NCBI GenBank assembly: GCA_015063535.1
Contig: SVTY01000015.1
Span: 1 to 34,727, forward strand
Source of the DNA: Oscillospiraceae bacterium
Lineage (GTDB): Bacteria > Bacillota > Clostridia > Oscillospirales > CAG-272
DNA length: 34,727 bases
Reading direction: 5' to 3'
Each line of letters begins with the position of its first letter. The stretch's first letter is position 1. This document shows positions 17,555 to 25,532 of this stretch, in pieces. The position numbers and the translations under genes were made by a program. Under the pieces are notes generated by a model. The model searched no databases. It saw only the letters and a list, made by a program, of their open reading frames with translations, and had not been told where the DNA came from.

Positions 17555-18898
17555 ATGAAGTTTGATGCGGTAAAGGATCGCTTGATCGCAGAAGCGGAGC
17601 AGGCGGGAATCGCAGAATATGAGGTGTATTTTATGGAGTCCACGGGAGTCAATGCCGAGACCCTGAAGGATGAGATTTCCTCCTTTTCGTCAGGTGTCGG
17701 CGGTGGTGTATGCTTTCGTTGCATTGTGGACGGGCATATGGGAAGTGCATCGACCGAGCTCTTGACCGAGGAGGAAATGCGTGCTTTGGTCAGACGGGCT
17801 GTCGATCATGCAAGATACATTGAAAGCGATGAGAAGGCGATCTTGTTTGCGGGTTCGGAGCGGTATGCCACTCCCTCTGTTCCCGTTGCTTCCTCTGCCG
17901 ATGCGGCGGAGTTGAAGGCACTTGCTCTTTCACTTCAGAGAAAGGTCTATGCTGCAAGTCCGTATGTGGCGGATGGCACGCAAACAGCGGCGTTTGCCGA
18001 GGAGATCCGCATGGAGCTGTTGAATTCTCACGGCTTGCGGCTGTCGGGACAGGGTACGGTGAAGGGCGTCTATGTTCAGGCGGTGGTTCAGAAGGACGGA
18101 GAATCCTCCGATGCCTTTGATTTTACCTTGGAAAGCGAGGGGGCGGCACTTGATGCGCTTCCCGTATCGACGGTGGCGGAAGCCCTGTCGAAGCTGGATG
18201 CCAAGGAAATAGAATCGGGCAAGTATGATGTGATCATTTCGGGAAAGGAGATGCGGTCTCTGCTGTCTGCCTTTTCTTCGGTTTTTTCGGCAAAAAATGC
18301 TCAAATGGGGCTTTCCTTGCTGAAGGGGAAGGAGGGAGAGCCGATCGCCGCTGAGGGGGTCACTCTTGTTGACGATCCGATGCGGGAAGGATGTCCCATG
18401 CAGACTGCCTTTGACGGAGAGGGCGTGGCGACCTATCGAAAGAATGTGATCGAAAATGGCGTGTTGAAAACTTTGCTGTATGACCTTGCTACCGCCGACA
18501 AGGCAGGGGTTGCCACTACGGCGAACGGTCAGCGGCTGAGCTATGCCGAGCCTGTCAGCATCCGTCCGTACAGCTTTTATCTGGCGGCGGGAATGATCGG
18601 GGAGGAGGAGCTGAAGCAACGTCTTGGCAACGGCTTGTATATTACTGAATTCAAAGGCTTGCATGCGGGCTGTAACGCAGTGACGGGAGACTTTTCCATT
18701 GAAAGTGCCGGATATGTGGTACGGAACGGAAAATGCTGTGAGGCAGTCAAGTCTTTTACCGTGGCGGGGAACTTTTTTGACCTGCTTCGGGAGGTGGAGG
18801 CACTCTCAGAATGCGTGAAATTCGGGATCCCTTCTGGCTTTACCTGCTTCGGCTCGCCCGATGTGTTGCTTCGCAATATGAGTATTGCGGGAAAATAA
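17555..18898 (+). CDS. tldE: TldE/PmbA-family metalloprotease partner
   Basis: The protein has 447 aa, of the TldD/PmbA family, but without the HExxxH motif, as expected of the regulatory TldE partner. Recognisable stretches are VGGGVCFRCIVDGHMGSAST near residue 48, KYDVIISGKEMRSLLSAF near 224, and GLHAGCNAVTGDFSIESAGY near 367. AAAGGAGG precedes the ATG, 13 bp after tldD. It is the last gene of the long miaB operon; no hairpin terminator is seen before the glyS promoter. PmbA/TldE is the best identification, although some clostridial paralogues carry only the generic family name. Confidence 0.92.
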   Translation: MKFDAVKDRLIAEAEQAGIAEYEVYFMESTGVNAETLKDEISSFSSGVGGGVCFRCIVDGHMGSASTELLTEEEMRALVRRAVDHARYIESDEKAILFAGSERYATPSVPVASSADAAELKALALSLQRKVYAASPYVADGTQTAAFAEEIRMELLNSHGLRLSGQGTVKGVYVQAVVQKDGESSDAFDFTLESEGAALDALPVSTVAEALSKLDAKEIESGKYDVIISGKEMRSLLSAFSSVFSAKNAQMGLSLLKGKEGEPIAAEGVTLVDDPMREGCPMQTAFDGEGVATYRKNVIENGVLKTLLYDLATADKAGVATTANGQRLSYAEPVSIRPYSFYLAAGMIGEEELKQRLGNGLYITEFKGLHAGCNAVTGDFSIESAGYVVRNGKCCEAVKSFTVAGNFFDLLREVEALSECVKFGIPSGFTCFGSPDVLLRNMSIAGK

Positions 18899-18908
18899 TA
18901 AATGGGTG

Positions 18909-18937
18909 TTGACAATCGGTGCGGATTGTGATACAAT
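18909..18937 (+). promoter_or_regulatory. Promoter of glyS
   Basis: TTGACA (18909-18914), a 17-bp spacer and TACAAT (18932-18937), preceded by an extended TGA. The leader before the ATG is only ~45 nt, so there is no room for a T-box. Confidence 0.85.
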
Positions 18938-18988
18938 ATGTAATATAAAAATCGACAAATTATGTGTGAAGAAAAGGAAGGAACAAAT

Positions 18989-20392
18989 ATGCTGAATACT
19001 GAAAAGACAATGGACAAAATTGTTGCTCTTTGCAAAACCAGAGGATTTATTTTCCCCGGCTCCGAGATCTATGGCGGTCTTGCCAATACATGGGATTACG
19101 GTCCTCTTGGCGTGGAGCTGAAAAACAACGTCAAAAAGGCGTGGTGGAAAAAATTCGTTCAGGAAAACAAGTATAATGTAGGACTGGACGCCGCTATTCT
19201 GATGAATCCCCAGACATGGGTGGCTTCGGGCCACTTGGCGGGATTTTCCGATCCGTTGATGGACTGTCGGGAGTGCCATGAGCGCTTCCGTGCCGACAAG
19301 CTGATCGAGGATTGGTGTGCGGAAAACGGCTTCGCACTGCCCAAGCCCATTGATGCATTTTCTCAAGCGGAGATGAAGGAGTTTGTGGAGGAGCACAACA
19401 TTCCTTGTCCGACCTGCGGCAAGCACAATTTTACCGATATCCGTCAGTTTAACCTGATGTTCAAGACCTTCCAGGGCGTGACCGAGGATGCGAAGAATAC
19501 CGTGTATCTGCGTCCCGAGACGGCTCAGGGAATCTTTACCAACTTTGTCAGCGTACAGCGTACCACTCGGAAAAAGCTGCCCTTCGGTATCGCTCAGATC
19601 GGAAAATCCTTCCGTAACGAGATCACACCCGGTAACTTTATTTTCCGTGTTCGGGAATTCGAGCAGATGGAGCTGGAGTTCTTCTGCAAGCCCGGAACCG
19701 ATCTGGAGTGGTTCAATTACTGGCGTTCCTTCTGTCGGGATTGGTTGCTTGCCATCGGCTTGAAGGAGGAGAATATCCGTTTGCGTGATCACGATCCCGA
19801 GGAGCTTTGCTTCTACTCCAAGGCGACCACCGACTTTGAATTCTTGTTCCCGTTCGGCTGGGGTGAGCTGTGGGGCGTTGCTGACCGTACCGATTACGAT
19901 CTGACCCAGCATCAAAATACGTCGGGTAAGGATCTGACTTATTTCGATCAGGAAACGGGCGAGCATTACATTCCGTATGTCGTTGAGCCCAGCCTTGGTG
20001 TTGAGAGAAGTGTGCTGGCGGTTCTGTGCGATGCGTACGACGAGGAGATCGTGGATCCCGAAAAGAACGATGTGCGTGTGGTGATGCATTTGCATCCCGC
20101 TTTGGCTCCCTTCAAGGCTGCCGTTCTTCCCCTGTCCAAGAAGCTGTCCGAGGGTGCGGAGAAGATCCATGAGGAGCTGTCCAAGTACTTCAACGTGGAT
20201 TACGACGAGGCAGGCTCTATCGGTAAGCGGTACCGCCGTCAGGACGAGGTGGGTACGCCTTTGTGCATTACGTACGATTTTGAGTCCGAGACAGACGGTT
20301 GCGTGACTGTGCGTGATCGGGATACCATGGAGCAGGTTCGCCTTCCGATCGCCGATCTGAAGGCATACGTGGAAAAGGCAATCGAATTTTAA
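18989..20392 (+). CDS. glyS: Glycine--tRNA ligase (alpha2 type)
   Basis: The protein has 467 aa. This class II aminoacyl-tRNA synthetase of the single-chain homodimeric type charges tRNA-Gly. It begins with [20 protein letters not shown]. Motif 2 is in [25 protein letters not shown] (quoted in part), and motif 3 in [17 protein letters not shown]. Two CxxC pairs (CRECHERF and CPTCGK) in the insertion region may bind zinc. The C-terminal anticodon-binding domain starts near [15 protein letters not shown] and contains [20 protein letters not shown]. The ATG at 18989 follows GGAAGGAAC; an earlier in-frame ATG at 18962 lacks a ribosome-binding site. It is probably co-transcribed with the small membrane protein 13 bp downstream. 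Confidence 0.95.
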   Translation: MLNTEKTMDKIVALCKTRGFIFPGSEIYGGLANTWDYGPLGVELKNNVKKAWWKKFVQENKYNVGLDAAILMNPQTWVASGHLAGFSDPLMDCRECHERFRADKLIEDWCAENGFALPKPIDAFSQAEMKEFVEEHNIPCPTCGKHNFTDIRQFNLMFKTFQGVTEDAKNTVYLRPETAQGIFTNFVSVQRTTRKKLPFGIAQIGKSFRNEITPGNFIFRVREFEQMELEFFCKPGTDLEWFNYWRSFCRDWLLAIGLKEENIRLRDHDPEELCFYSKATTDFEFLFPFGWGELWGVADRTDYDLTQHQNTSGKDLTYFDQETGEHYIPYVVEPSLGVERSVLAVLCDAYDEEIVDPEKNDVRVVMHLHPALAPFKAAVLPLSKKLSEGAEKIHEELSKYFNVDYDEAGSIGKRYRRQDEVGTPLCITYDFESETDGCVTVRDRDTMEQVRLPIADLKAYVEKAIEF

Positions 20393-20404
20393 GGAGGAAC
20401 CGTT

Positions 20405-20725
20405 ATGGCAGGCAAGAAAAATGTCACGAAAATTTTAGTCAGCATTATTTTCATTGCATACGGAATCAGCTCGGTATTTGATGCTTTTGCGGCATTGCTG
20501 GAGCTTGACTTGGGCGGTGTTCTTGGATGTGCTTTGGGCTTGCTGATGTTTGTGACCGGTATTTTCGGTTTTTTTAAGAATCAAATTACGGTTTGCCGTG
20601 TCCTCGGTGTGATTATTTGTCTTTTGTCCGCTCTGAGCTTTGCGCTTTCTTTGGCGGGCGGAGCCTTTGCGGTTCAAGCACTGGTTCAGGCGTTGCTTGC
20701 TTGGATCTATTTTGATTGCACCTGA
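20405..20725 (+). CDS. Small multi-pass membrane protein, function unknown
   Basis: The protein has 106 aa. Three to four hydrophobic segments (about 9-30, 38-58, 64-80 and 85-102) separated by very short loops suggest a small integral membrane protein. The N-terminus is lysine-rich (MAGKKNVTK), predicting a cytoplasmic start. It has a strong AAGGAGG before the ATG and lies 13 bp after glyS, so it is translated from the same message. I do not recognise a family. The pattern is reminiscent of small DUF-type membrane proteins common in Clostridia. Confidence 0.7.
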   Translation: MAGKKNVTKILVSIIFIAYGISSVFDAFAALLELDLGGVLGCALGLLMFVTGIFGFFKNQITVCRVLGVIICLLSALSFALSLAGGAFAVQALVQALLAWIYFDCT

Positions 20726-20806
20726 TCCATACATAAAAATCTGTTTTCTATGCGGTGCACTCTTAAGGACAGCTTTAAAAATTAAAACTTGGGAGCATTG
20801 CTTAGC

Positions 20807-20851
20807 AAAGAAAAACACGAGAACATTTCGGTGTATCTCGTGTTTTTCTTT
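20807..20851. terminator. Terminator-like hairpin after the glyS unit
   Basis: A perfect 16-bp stem (AAAGAAAAACACGAGA with its complement) has a 13-nt loop. The stem ends in a T-rich tract on the plus strand and an A/T tract on the other, so it could work in either direction. Confidence 0.75.
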
Positions 20852-20930
20852 TTGCATATTTGCCAGTTTTTCAGATGCGGAAATTTACGGCTTTTAGCTC
20901 GGAGAATCATAAAATAAATGGTAGAAGCAC

Positions 20931-20959
20931 TTGATTTTTTCTCCCAAATCGTTTATAAT
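20931..20959 (+). promoter_or_regulatory. Promoter of the phosphatase-fold lipoprotein gene
   Basis: TTGATT (20931-20936), a 17-bp spacer and TATAAT (20954-20959). A second TATTATAAT string follows about 20 bp downstream. Confidence 0.75.
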
Positions 20960-21010
20960 GTTAGATGGAGACTATATTATAATCAGTTTTTACGGAACAG
21001 GAGAAATCGT

Positions 21011-22306
21011 ATGAAGGTTATTTGTCGTTTGTTTTGCTTGCTCCTTGCCTGTGCTTTGACCATAGGCATCCTTGCGGCGTGCCGTAGGATAGAGGAGCCT
21101 GTGGAGACAGAAACGGAGGCGGTGACGGTTACCGCCGAGTCCGAGTGTGAGGTTGCCGAGACCTCAGAGGATGTTTATGACGGTTATACTCTCAACGGCA
21201 CGCCTATCGGAGAATATGCCGTAATCTTTGCCCAAAGCTCCGGTGTCGGGGGAAAGGGACTTGCCCAATCGCTGGTGGATGCGATCAAGGAAAAAACAGG
21301 AGAGACGCTGCGATTGCTGAATGACAACAGCGAGGAGGATGGGCGTAAGGAGATCGTTGTGGGGAATACCAAACGGACATTGCCTTCCGTCAGTCCTTCT
21401 TATCAAAACGGCGATGGGTATGTGCTTGCCGCATCCGAAGGTCGGGTCTTCGTTTTCGGAGCAAACACGGTCTGTACCGTGAAGGCAATACAAGCCTTTG
21501 AAGATTTGCTGTTTTCTCTGAAGGAGGGGGAGCGGGAGCTTTCCATTGAAACCAAGAGCTATGCCGATCCCGACACCTCTTTGGTGGCAATGAGCTTTAA
21601 TGTGTGGGTGAACGCAGCATCATGGCAACAGCGAGCTCCTTCGGTGCTGTCTGTTATCAACAGTGCATGTCCTGATACCTTCGGGGTGCAGGAGGCGGAC
21701 GGCAAGTGGATGACCTATCTGTCCGAGCATTTGCCCGATTATGCCTATGTGGGAGAGGGAAGAAACGGAGGTACCTCGGGAGAATACAGTGCGGTGTTTT
21801 ACCGCACCGATGTGTTTACTCTGTTGGAGAGCGATACGAAGTGGCTCTCCGATACGCCCGATGTGGTATCCAAGTATGAGGAATCCTCCTACCGCCGAAT
21901 TTTTACCTATGCGTTATTGGAACGAAAGAGCGACGGAAAAAAGATCATGCATGTCAACACCCATCTGGATCATACCTCTGCGGAAGCAAGGAAAAAGCAG
22001 ACTGCCGTGTTGGTGAGCTTTTTGAATCAGCACAAGGATGTTCCCGTGCTGGTGAGCGGAGATTTCAACGCAACACTGTTTGCTACGGATATTGCGGGAA
22101 TGCTCAATGCGGGCTTTGAGACCTCTGCTAAGGTCGCTTTGAGCAGTGACGGCATGGCGGCAACCTTTTCGACCAAGGTCATCGACTATATTTTTGTGAG
22201 GGAGAAAACGGTAAAGGTTTACGAATATCGGGTGGATCGGTCAAAGCCAAACGGTATTCAGCCCTCCGATCACAATCCGATCTATATTCGCTACGATTTG
22301 GCATGA
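21011..22306 (+). CDS. Lipoprotein with endonuclease/exonuclease/phosphatase-fold domain
   Basis: The protein has 431 aa. The signal peptide and lipobox LAAC predict export and lipid attachment at a cysteine near residue 24. An acidic linker follows. Residues ~55-175 resemble an N-terminal alpha/beta domain found before exported carbohydrate-active enzymes (KEIVVGNTKR). The C-terminal ~240 residues are the EEP fold: MSFNVWVN, FGVQEADGKW, VNTHLDHTSAEARKKQ, VLVSGDFNA, DYIFVR and SDHNPIYIRY. These cover the metal-binding Glu, Asp/Asn and terminal His of the family. Substrates of EEP enzymes range from nucleic acids to phosphoinositides and sphingomyelin; the substrate here is unknown, but the location is extracellular. 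The ATG at 21011 follows AGGAGAAA; the longer in-frame start overlaps the promoter. Confidence 0.85.
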   Translation: MKVICRLFCLLLACALTIGILAACRRIEEPVETETEAVTVTAESECEVAETSEDVYDGYTLNGTPIGEYAVIFAQSSGVGGKGLAQSLVDAIKEKTGETLRLLNDNSEEDGRKEIVVGNTKRTLPSVSPSYQNGDGYVLAASEGRVFVFGANTVCTVKAIQAFEDLLFSLKEGERELSIETKSYADPDTSLVAMSFNVWVNAASWQQRAPSVLSVINSACPDTFGVQEADGKWMTYLSEHLPDYAYVGEGRNGGTSGEYSAVFYRTDVFTLLESDTKWLSDTPDVVSKYEESSYRRIFTYALLERKSDGKKIMHVNTHLDHTSAEARKKQTAVLVSFLNQHKDVPVLVSGDFNATLFATDIAGMLNAGFETSAKVALSSDGMAATFSTKVIDYIFVREKTVKVYEYRVDRSKPNGIQPSDHNPIYIRYDLA

Positions 22307-22333
22307 TTTTATTTGAGTGAAAAGTGAAGAAGC

Positions 22334-22371
22334 AAAAAAGGACAGGATTCGCAGGAATCCTGTCCTTTTTT
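22334..22371. terminator. Bidirectional terminator between the lipoprotein gene and tRNA-Lys
   Basis: A perfect 17-bp stem (22334-22350 with 22355-22371) has a GCAG loop, with six A on one side and six T on the other. It can terminate the plus-strand lipoprotein gene and the minus-strand tRNA. Confidence 0.9.
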
Positions 22372-22446
22372 GGTGACCCACCGGAGACTCGAACTCCGGA
22401 CCCCTTGATTAAAAGTCAAGTGCTCTACCGTCTGAGCTAGTGGGTC
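22371..22446 (-). tRNA. tRNA-Lys (anticodon TTT)
   Basis: The 76-nt cloverleaf reads on the minus strand. The acceptor stem GACCCAC pairs with GTGGGTC, discriminator A, and CCA is encoded. The D-arm is AGCTCAGACGGTAGAGCA, the anticodon stem-loop CTTGACTTTTAATCAAG gives TTT, and the T-loop is TTCGAGT. It has its own promoter upstream. Confidence 0.95.
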
Positions 22447-22469
22447 GTGCGCTTTTGCGCTACCTATAT

Positions 22470-22498
22470 ATAATACCACATTTTTGTAGCTTTGTCAA
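22470..22498 (-). promoter_or_regulatory. Promoter of tRNA-Lys
   Basis: On the minus strand TTGACA (22493-22498), a 17-bp spacer and TATTAT (22470-22475). It lies 24 bp upstream of the mature tRNA 5' end, with a small GCGCAAAAGCGC hairpin between them. Confidence 0.8.
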
Positions 22499-22587
22499 GT
22501 TTTTTTCTCTTTTTTCTAAAAAATATCTTGGACAAATCTTATCGATTCTATACAGAAAAATCGGGTAAAACAAACAAAATCAGCGAA

Positions 22588-23106
22588 TTATTCCTTCAGG
22601 TTCTCAATTTTCTCCGCCAAAAGGGCAATGTTTTCGGGCAACAGCTCAGGCAAGTCGTGTTGATCCTCCCTCGGCTTTTCAAAATCCTGTGAGAGGATCG
22701 AGCTTCTGACGATCCGAACAATCAGCTTATCAAAGCCCTTCAGCTTTTCGGGCTTTAGCTCGCCGCCGAAGCAATGCAGACCGAGAGAGCAGTACAGGTC
22801 CTTCGGAAGCTGGGTCTCGGTGTATTCCTCAAATTGCTTGGGAAATCCGCAGCAAAAAAACACCGCCGTGTTTCCCTCGGACAGTCGTTCCTTGTGTTCC
22901 TTGATATATCGCTTCAGCTGTTTGTTCATTTGCCCCATGCGGATGGAGCTGCCGATCGCCACGGCATCAAATTCCTGCGGAGCGGGAAGTGCATGAGCAG
23001 CGTTGCAAAGGGTCACCGTGTGATGCTTCTCAAGGCGTTGGGCAAGCAGCTCGGCGCAGACTTGGGTGGCACCGCCACGGGTGGCGTACAGGATCAAAAT
23101 CTTCAT
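22588..23106 (-). CDS. Flavodoxin-domain protein
   Basis: The protein has 172 aa with a flavodoxin-like fold. It starts MKILILYATRGGATQ, where the T-R-G-G-A-T loop corresponds to the FMN phosphate-binding loop. AVAIGSSIRMGQMNK near residue 55 and FFCCGFP near 85 match the Flavodoxin_5/HemG-like group. It is probably a cytoplasmic FMN-dependent electron carrier or oxidoreductase. HemG-type protoporphyrinogen oxidase is only a family resemblance, and no haem genes are nearby. The ATG at 23106 is chosen because it begins the conserved beta-strand, with GGAG ten bases upstream; an ATG at 23127 is possible. A strong separate promoter precedes it, so it is not dependent on hpf. Confidence 0.8.
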   Translation of the reverse strand: MKILILYATRGGATQVCAELLAQRLEKHHTVTLCNAAHALPAPQEFDAVAIGSSIRMGQMNKQLKRYIKEHKERLSEGNTAVFFCCGFPKQFEEYTETQLPKDLYCSLGLHCFGGELKPEKLKGFDKLIVRIVRSSILSQDFEKPREDQHDLPELLPENIALLAEKIENLKE

Positions 23107-23145
23107 CTTTTCATATTCTCCGATCATCGGTCTATGCTTTCTATC

Positions 23146-23174
23146 ATTATACCTTGAAGTTCCGAGTTTGTCAA
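23146..23174 (-). promoter_or_regulatory. Consensus promoter of the flavodoxin-domain gene
   Basis: On the minus strand TTGACA (23169-23174), a 17-bp spacer and TATAAT (23146-23151). All hexamer positions match the consensus. Confidence 0.9.
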
Positions 23175-23184
23175 GGGCTGTTGC

Positions 23185-23220
23185 AAAAAAAGGTGGGGCA
23201 GTTGCCGCAGCAACCGCCCC
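23185..23220 (-). terminator. Rho-independent terminator of hpf
   Basis: The 11-bp stem GGGGCGGTTGC / GCAACTGCCCC has one G-T pair and is followed on the minus strand by ACC and seven T. It lies 16 bp after the hpf stop. Confidence 0.85.
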
Positions 23221-23236
23221 GATTTTAGAAAGGAGG

Positions 23237-23767
23237 TTATTCCTCGTCCGCAGAAATCAGACCGTAGGTCTTGTCATGGCGTTTATATACCACGCAGACC
23301 TTTTCGGTGTCATCATCTTTAAACACGAAAAATTCGTGATCCAAGAGATTCATTTGCATGATGGCTTCTTCGACCGACATGGGCTTGAGCGTAAAGCTCT
23401 TGCGGCGGACGGTAAATTCCGCATCCTCCTCGAACTCCTCGCCCGTCTCGATGATGCCTTGGTCGAAGGCACCGCTGCGCAGTCGCTTGGCAAGGCGAGT
23501 CTTGTTTTTGCGGATCTGTCGCTCTATGGTATATACAGCTCGGTCAAGAGCGTTGCGGAAGGTCTCGTCCTGTACCTCGCTTCGAAAGATCGTTCCCGCA
23601 TAGACGATGGTGACCTCCAAACACTTTTGCGTGCGTCTTGTGCTGAGCGTGACGGTGGCAGTCCCTTCATCGGAAAAATACTTGTCCAGCTTGGCAAGCT
23701 TCGCTTCGATGGTAGCTTTCATTTCGTCCCAAACGTTCATTTGTCTGCCTACAATGGTAACCTTCAT
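23237..23767 (-). CDS. hpf: Ribosome hibernation promoting factor, long form
   Basis: The protein has 176 aa, the long HPF type of Gram-positive bacteria, which dimerises 70S ribosomes into 100S particles when growth slows. The N-terminal domain (1-~100) is the YfiA-like fold (MKVTIVGRQMNVWDEMKATI, KLDKYF, EVTIVYAGTIFRSE). The C-terminal dimerisation domain (~120-176) shows VRRKSFTLKPMSVEEAIMQM, LDHEFFVFKD and VVYKRHDKTYGLI. AAGGAGGAAGAACAC stands before the ATG at 23767, which fixes the start against a longer ORF. It is monocistronic with its own promoter and terminator. Confidence 0.95.
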   Translation of the reverse strand: MKVTIVGRQMNVWDEMKATIEAKLAKLDKYFSDEGTATVTLSTRRTQKCLEVTIVYAGTIFRSEVQDETFRNALDRAVYTIERQIRKNKTRLAKRLRSGAFDQGIIETGEEFEEDAEFTVRRKSFTLKPMSVEEAIMQMNLLDHEFFVFKDDDTEKVCVVYKRHDKTYGLISADEE

Positions 23768-23816
23768 GTGTTCTTCCTCCTTGAAAGTAGATGCTGAGGA
23801 TCGCTTCCTCATTTTT

Positions 23817-23845
23817 ATTATACCACAGTTGTTTTTCTTTGTAAA
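23817..23845 (-). promoter_or_regulatory. Promoter of hpf
   Basis: On the minus strand TTTACA (23840-23845), a 17-bp spacer and TATAAT (23817-23822) with the extended TGG before it. No sigma-B-like boxes were recognised. Confidence 0.8.
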
Positions 23846-23988
23846 TAGTATAGAATAATATTTTTTAAAAAGGGATAAAAACAGTTAAAATAGCCAATTT
23901 TACTGTCAGCTTTTTGACAAAGCAAGCAGAATTTGAAGGGAGTGGGGAAGGGAGAAAAATCCATTTGTAAATTTATTGTGATATCCGT

Positions 23989-24016
23989 GGAAATTTCCGT
24001 TAAAATATGTTATAAT
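23989..24016 (+). promoter_or_regulatory. Promoter and possible operator of the TetR gene
   Basis: TATAAT (24011-24016) is preceded by an extended TGT. The -35 position is occupied by the perfect 10-bp palindrome GGAAATTTCC (23989-23998), which could be the binding site of the TetR product. The operator role is inference. Confidence 0.55.
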
Positions 24017-24060
24017 AAAAAAAGTCATGTGAAACGAGGCTCGGAAAAGGAGGTGACAGC

Positions 24061-24633
24061 ATGGCATCCTTTACCAAAAAAGCGATCGTAGAGAGCTTTC
24101 TGAGGCTGAGTGCCAGAAAGTCACCCGATAAGATCACGGTGCGGGATATCGTGGACGATTGCGAGATCAATCGGAATACCTTTTATTATCATTTTCAGGA
24201 TATTTATGCCGTGATGGAGGAGATATTCTGTCTGTGGACGGCAGAGCTTTGTGCGATTTGTCGGACGGACGGAGACATCGAGGAGGGCTTGCGGTCGGTT
24301 GCCCTTTGGGCGCAGGAGCATAAAAAAACGGTGATCCGTTTTGTTTTGTGCTTTGACCGAAGCATGCTAGAGGAGTATTGGCTCCGTGCTACGGAGGATG
24401 CTTGGACGAAATGGGTGGCGTACCGTTCGGAGACGGCAGGCGGCACAGAGGAAGCGGTTCGATATCTGGGAACGGGCTATGCGGTCAGCTTCTTCTCGAT
24501 CCTTTGCCGATGGATCCGAGCCTCCATGCGCGAGGACGCTGAGGGAATGGTCCGCCGATATGCGGTATGGTTGTCCTGTGCAGGGCAACTGCTCACGGCG
24601 TATGATCGGACCGTCGGGGACGGTCGACTGTAA
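24061..24633 (+). CDS. TetR/AcrR-family transcriptional regulator
   Basis: The protein has 190 aa. The N-terminal helix-turn-helix (about residues 1-50) is KITVRDIVDDCEINRNTFYY followed by HFQDIYAVMEEI, the canonical TetR DNA-binding pattern. The remainder is an alpha-helical ligand-binding and dimerisation domain of the divergent clostridial type, often annotated DhaS-like. AAAAGGAGGTGACAGC precedes the ATG. The DUF308 membrane protein gene follows after 51 bp in the same direction, so this protein probably controls it and itself. The ligand is unknown. Confidence 0.88.
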   Translation: MASFTKKAIVESFLRLSARKSPDKITVRDIVDDCEINRNTFYYHFQDIYAVMEEIFCLWTAELCAICRTDGDIEEGLRSVALWAQEHKKTVIRFVLCFDRSMLEEYWLRATEDAWTKWVAYRSETAGGTEEAVRYLGTGYAVSFFSILCRWIRASMREDAEGMVRRYAVWLSCAGQLLTAYDRTVGDGRL

Positions 24634-24684
24634 CGGCTCCGAAATTCAACGGTAGGTTAGTTAGATAGAGCGAGGAAAACAGAG

Positions 24685-25263
24685 ATGAATGTAGTAAAGC
24701 AAGCGAAAGCGATCTATATTGTGGCATCGGCTGTGTTTTTGATCTTGGGAGTCGCCCTGTTGATCGGAAAGCCGACGGCATTGGTGTTGCGGATCTTACT
24801 GGGGTGTGCCTTTTTGCTGGTGGGCGCTTCTAAGATCTTCGGATTTTTTTCCAATGATCTGTATAAGCTGGCATTTCAGTTTGATCTGGCAATGGGCATT
24901 CTTTCGGTTTTGGTCGGGATCGTTCTGCTGGTTCGGGGAAGCCTTCAGCCTCAAACCGTTTCCGGCATTGCGGGGCTGTATGTGATGGCAGAATCTATGT
25001 TCAAGATACAGACCGCCTTGGATGCCAAAAAGTTCGGCATGCGAAAATGGGTCTCCATTTTGGTGGCGGCGATCGTGGTGGGGGCGGTCGGTGTGTTGAT
25101 CCTGCTCAATCCATTTGAACGGCTGAACGTACGTTCCATTCTGATCCTGATGGGAATTGCCTTTGTTTTGAATGCGTCCCAGAATATCTGGACGACGGCG
25201 TATACCGTTCGGGTCAAGGCAAAAAAGAAGCATGTGGAAGAAAAATACGAGGATTATCTGTAA
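24685..25263 (+). CDS. DUF308 (HdeD-like) membrane protein
   Basis: The protein has 192 aa and is almost entirely membrane embedded, with six hydrophobic segments arranged as two repeats of three (roughly 8-27, 33-53, 64-84, 88-106, 121-141 and 145-165). This matches the DUF308/HdeD family. HdeD of E. coli is linked to acid resistance, but the molecular role in Firmicutes is unknown. A charged tail (VRVKAKKKHVEEKYEDYL) ends the protein. GAGG lies nine bases before the ATG. It is likely co-transcribed with the TetR gene and ends at a hairpin terminator. Confidence 0.8.
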   Translation: MNVVKQAKAIYIVASAVFLILGVALLIGKPTALVLRILLGCAFLLVGASKIFGFFSNDLYKLAFQFDLAMGILSVLVGIVLLVRGSLQPQTVSGIAGLYVMAESMFKIQTALDAKKFGMRKWVSILVAAIVVGAVGVLILLNPFERLNVRSILILMGIAFVLNASQNIWTTAYTVRVKAKKKHVEEKYEDYL

Positions 25264-25276
25264 GGGAAGTCCTTTG

Positions 25277-25334
25277 AAAAAATGGGCGTTTGCCATTCTC
25301 CGAACAGGGGAATATGAGCAAACGCTTATTTTTT
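25277..25334 (+). terminator. Rho-independent terminator of the TetR-DUF308 unit
   Basis: A 17-bp stem (25277-25293 with 25318-25334, including two G-T pairs) ends in six T. The loop is 24 nt. The A-tract on the other side would also permit termination in reverse. From here to 25460 the sequence is AT-rich and shows nothing else. Confidence 0.8.
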
Positions 25335-25463
25335 GTGAGAAATCAAAAATTCCGAAATTGAAATTATTTTAAAAGAAATAAAGCAAAAAATTCGAAAAAA
25401 ACATAAAATTTTTCCGAAAAAACGAAGAAATAGTCAAAAAAGATTTGCATTGTCCGTTTTATG

Positions 25464-25484
25464 ACACACATTGTGTGTTATAAT
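25464..25484 (+). promoter_or_regulatory. Promoter with operator-like palindrome
   Basis: TATAAT (25479-25484) has an extended TGT. It is abutted by the perfect inverted repeat ACACACA-T-TGTGTGT (25464-25478). The -35 is weak, so a bound protein would directly cover the promoter. The regulator is not identified. Confidence 0.6.
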
Positions 25485-25532
25485 GAGATCACAAAAGGAA
25501 CCAATTTCAGTTTTCAAAAAGGAGAATCGACC

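Noticed and set aside
18938-18988. T-box leader for glyS
   Set aside because: Only about 45 bases separate the promoter from the start codon. That is too short for a T-box, and no T-box sequence was seen.
18806-20170. 454-codon open frame on the minus strand
   Set aside because: It is antisense to glyS, where class II synthetase motifs are intact on the plus strand.
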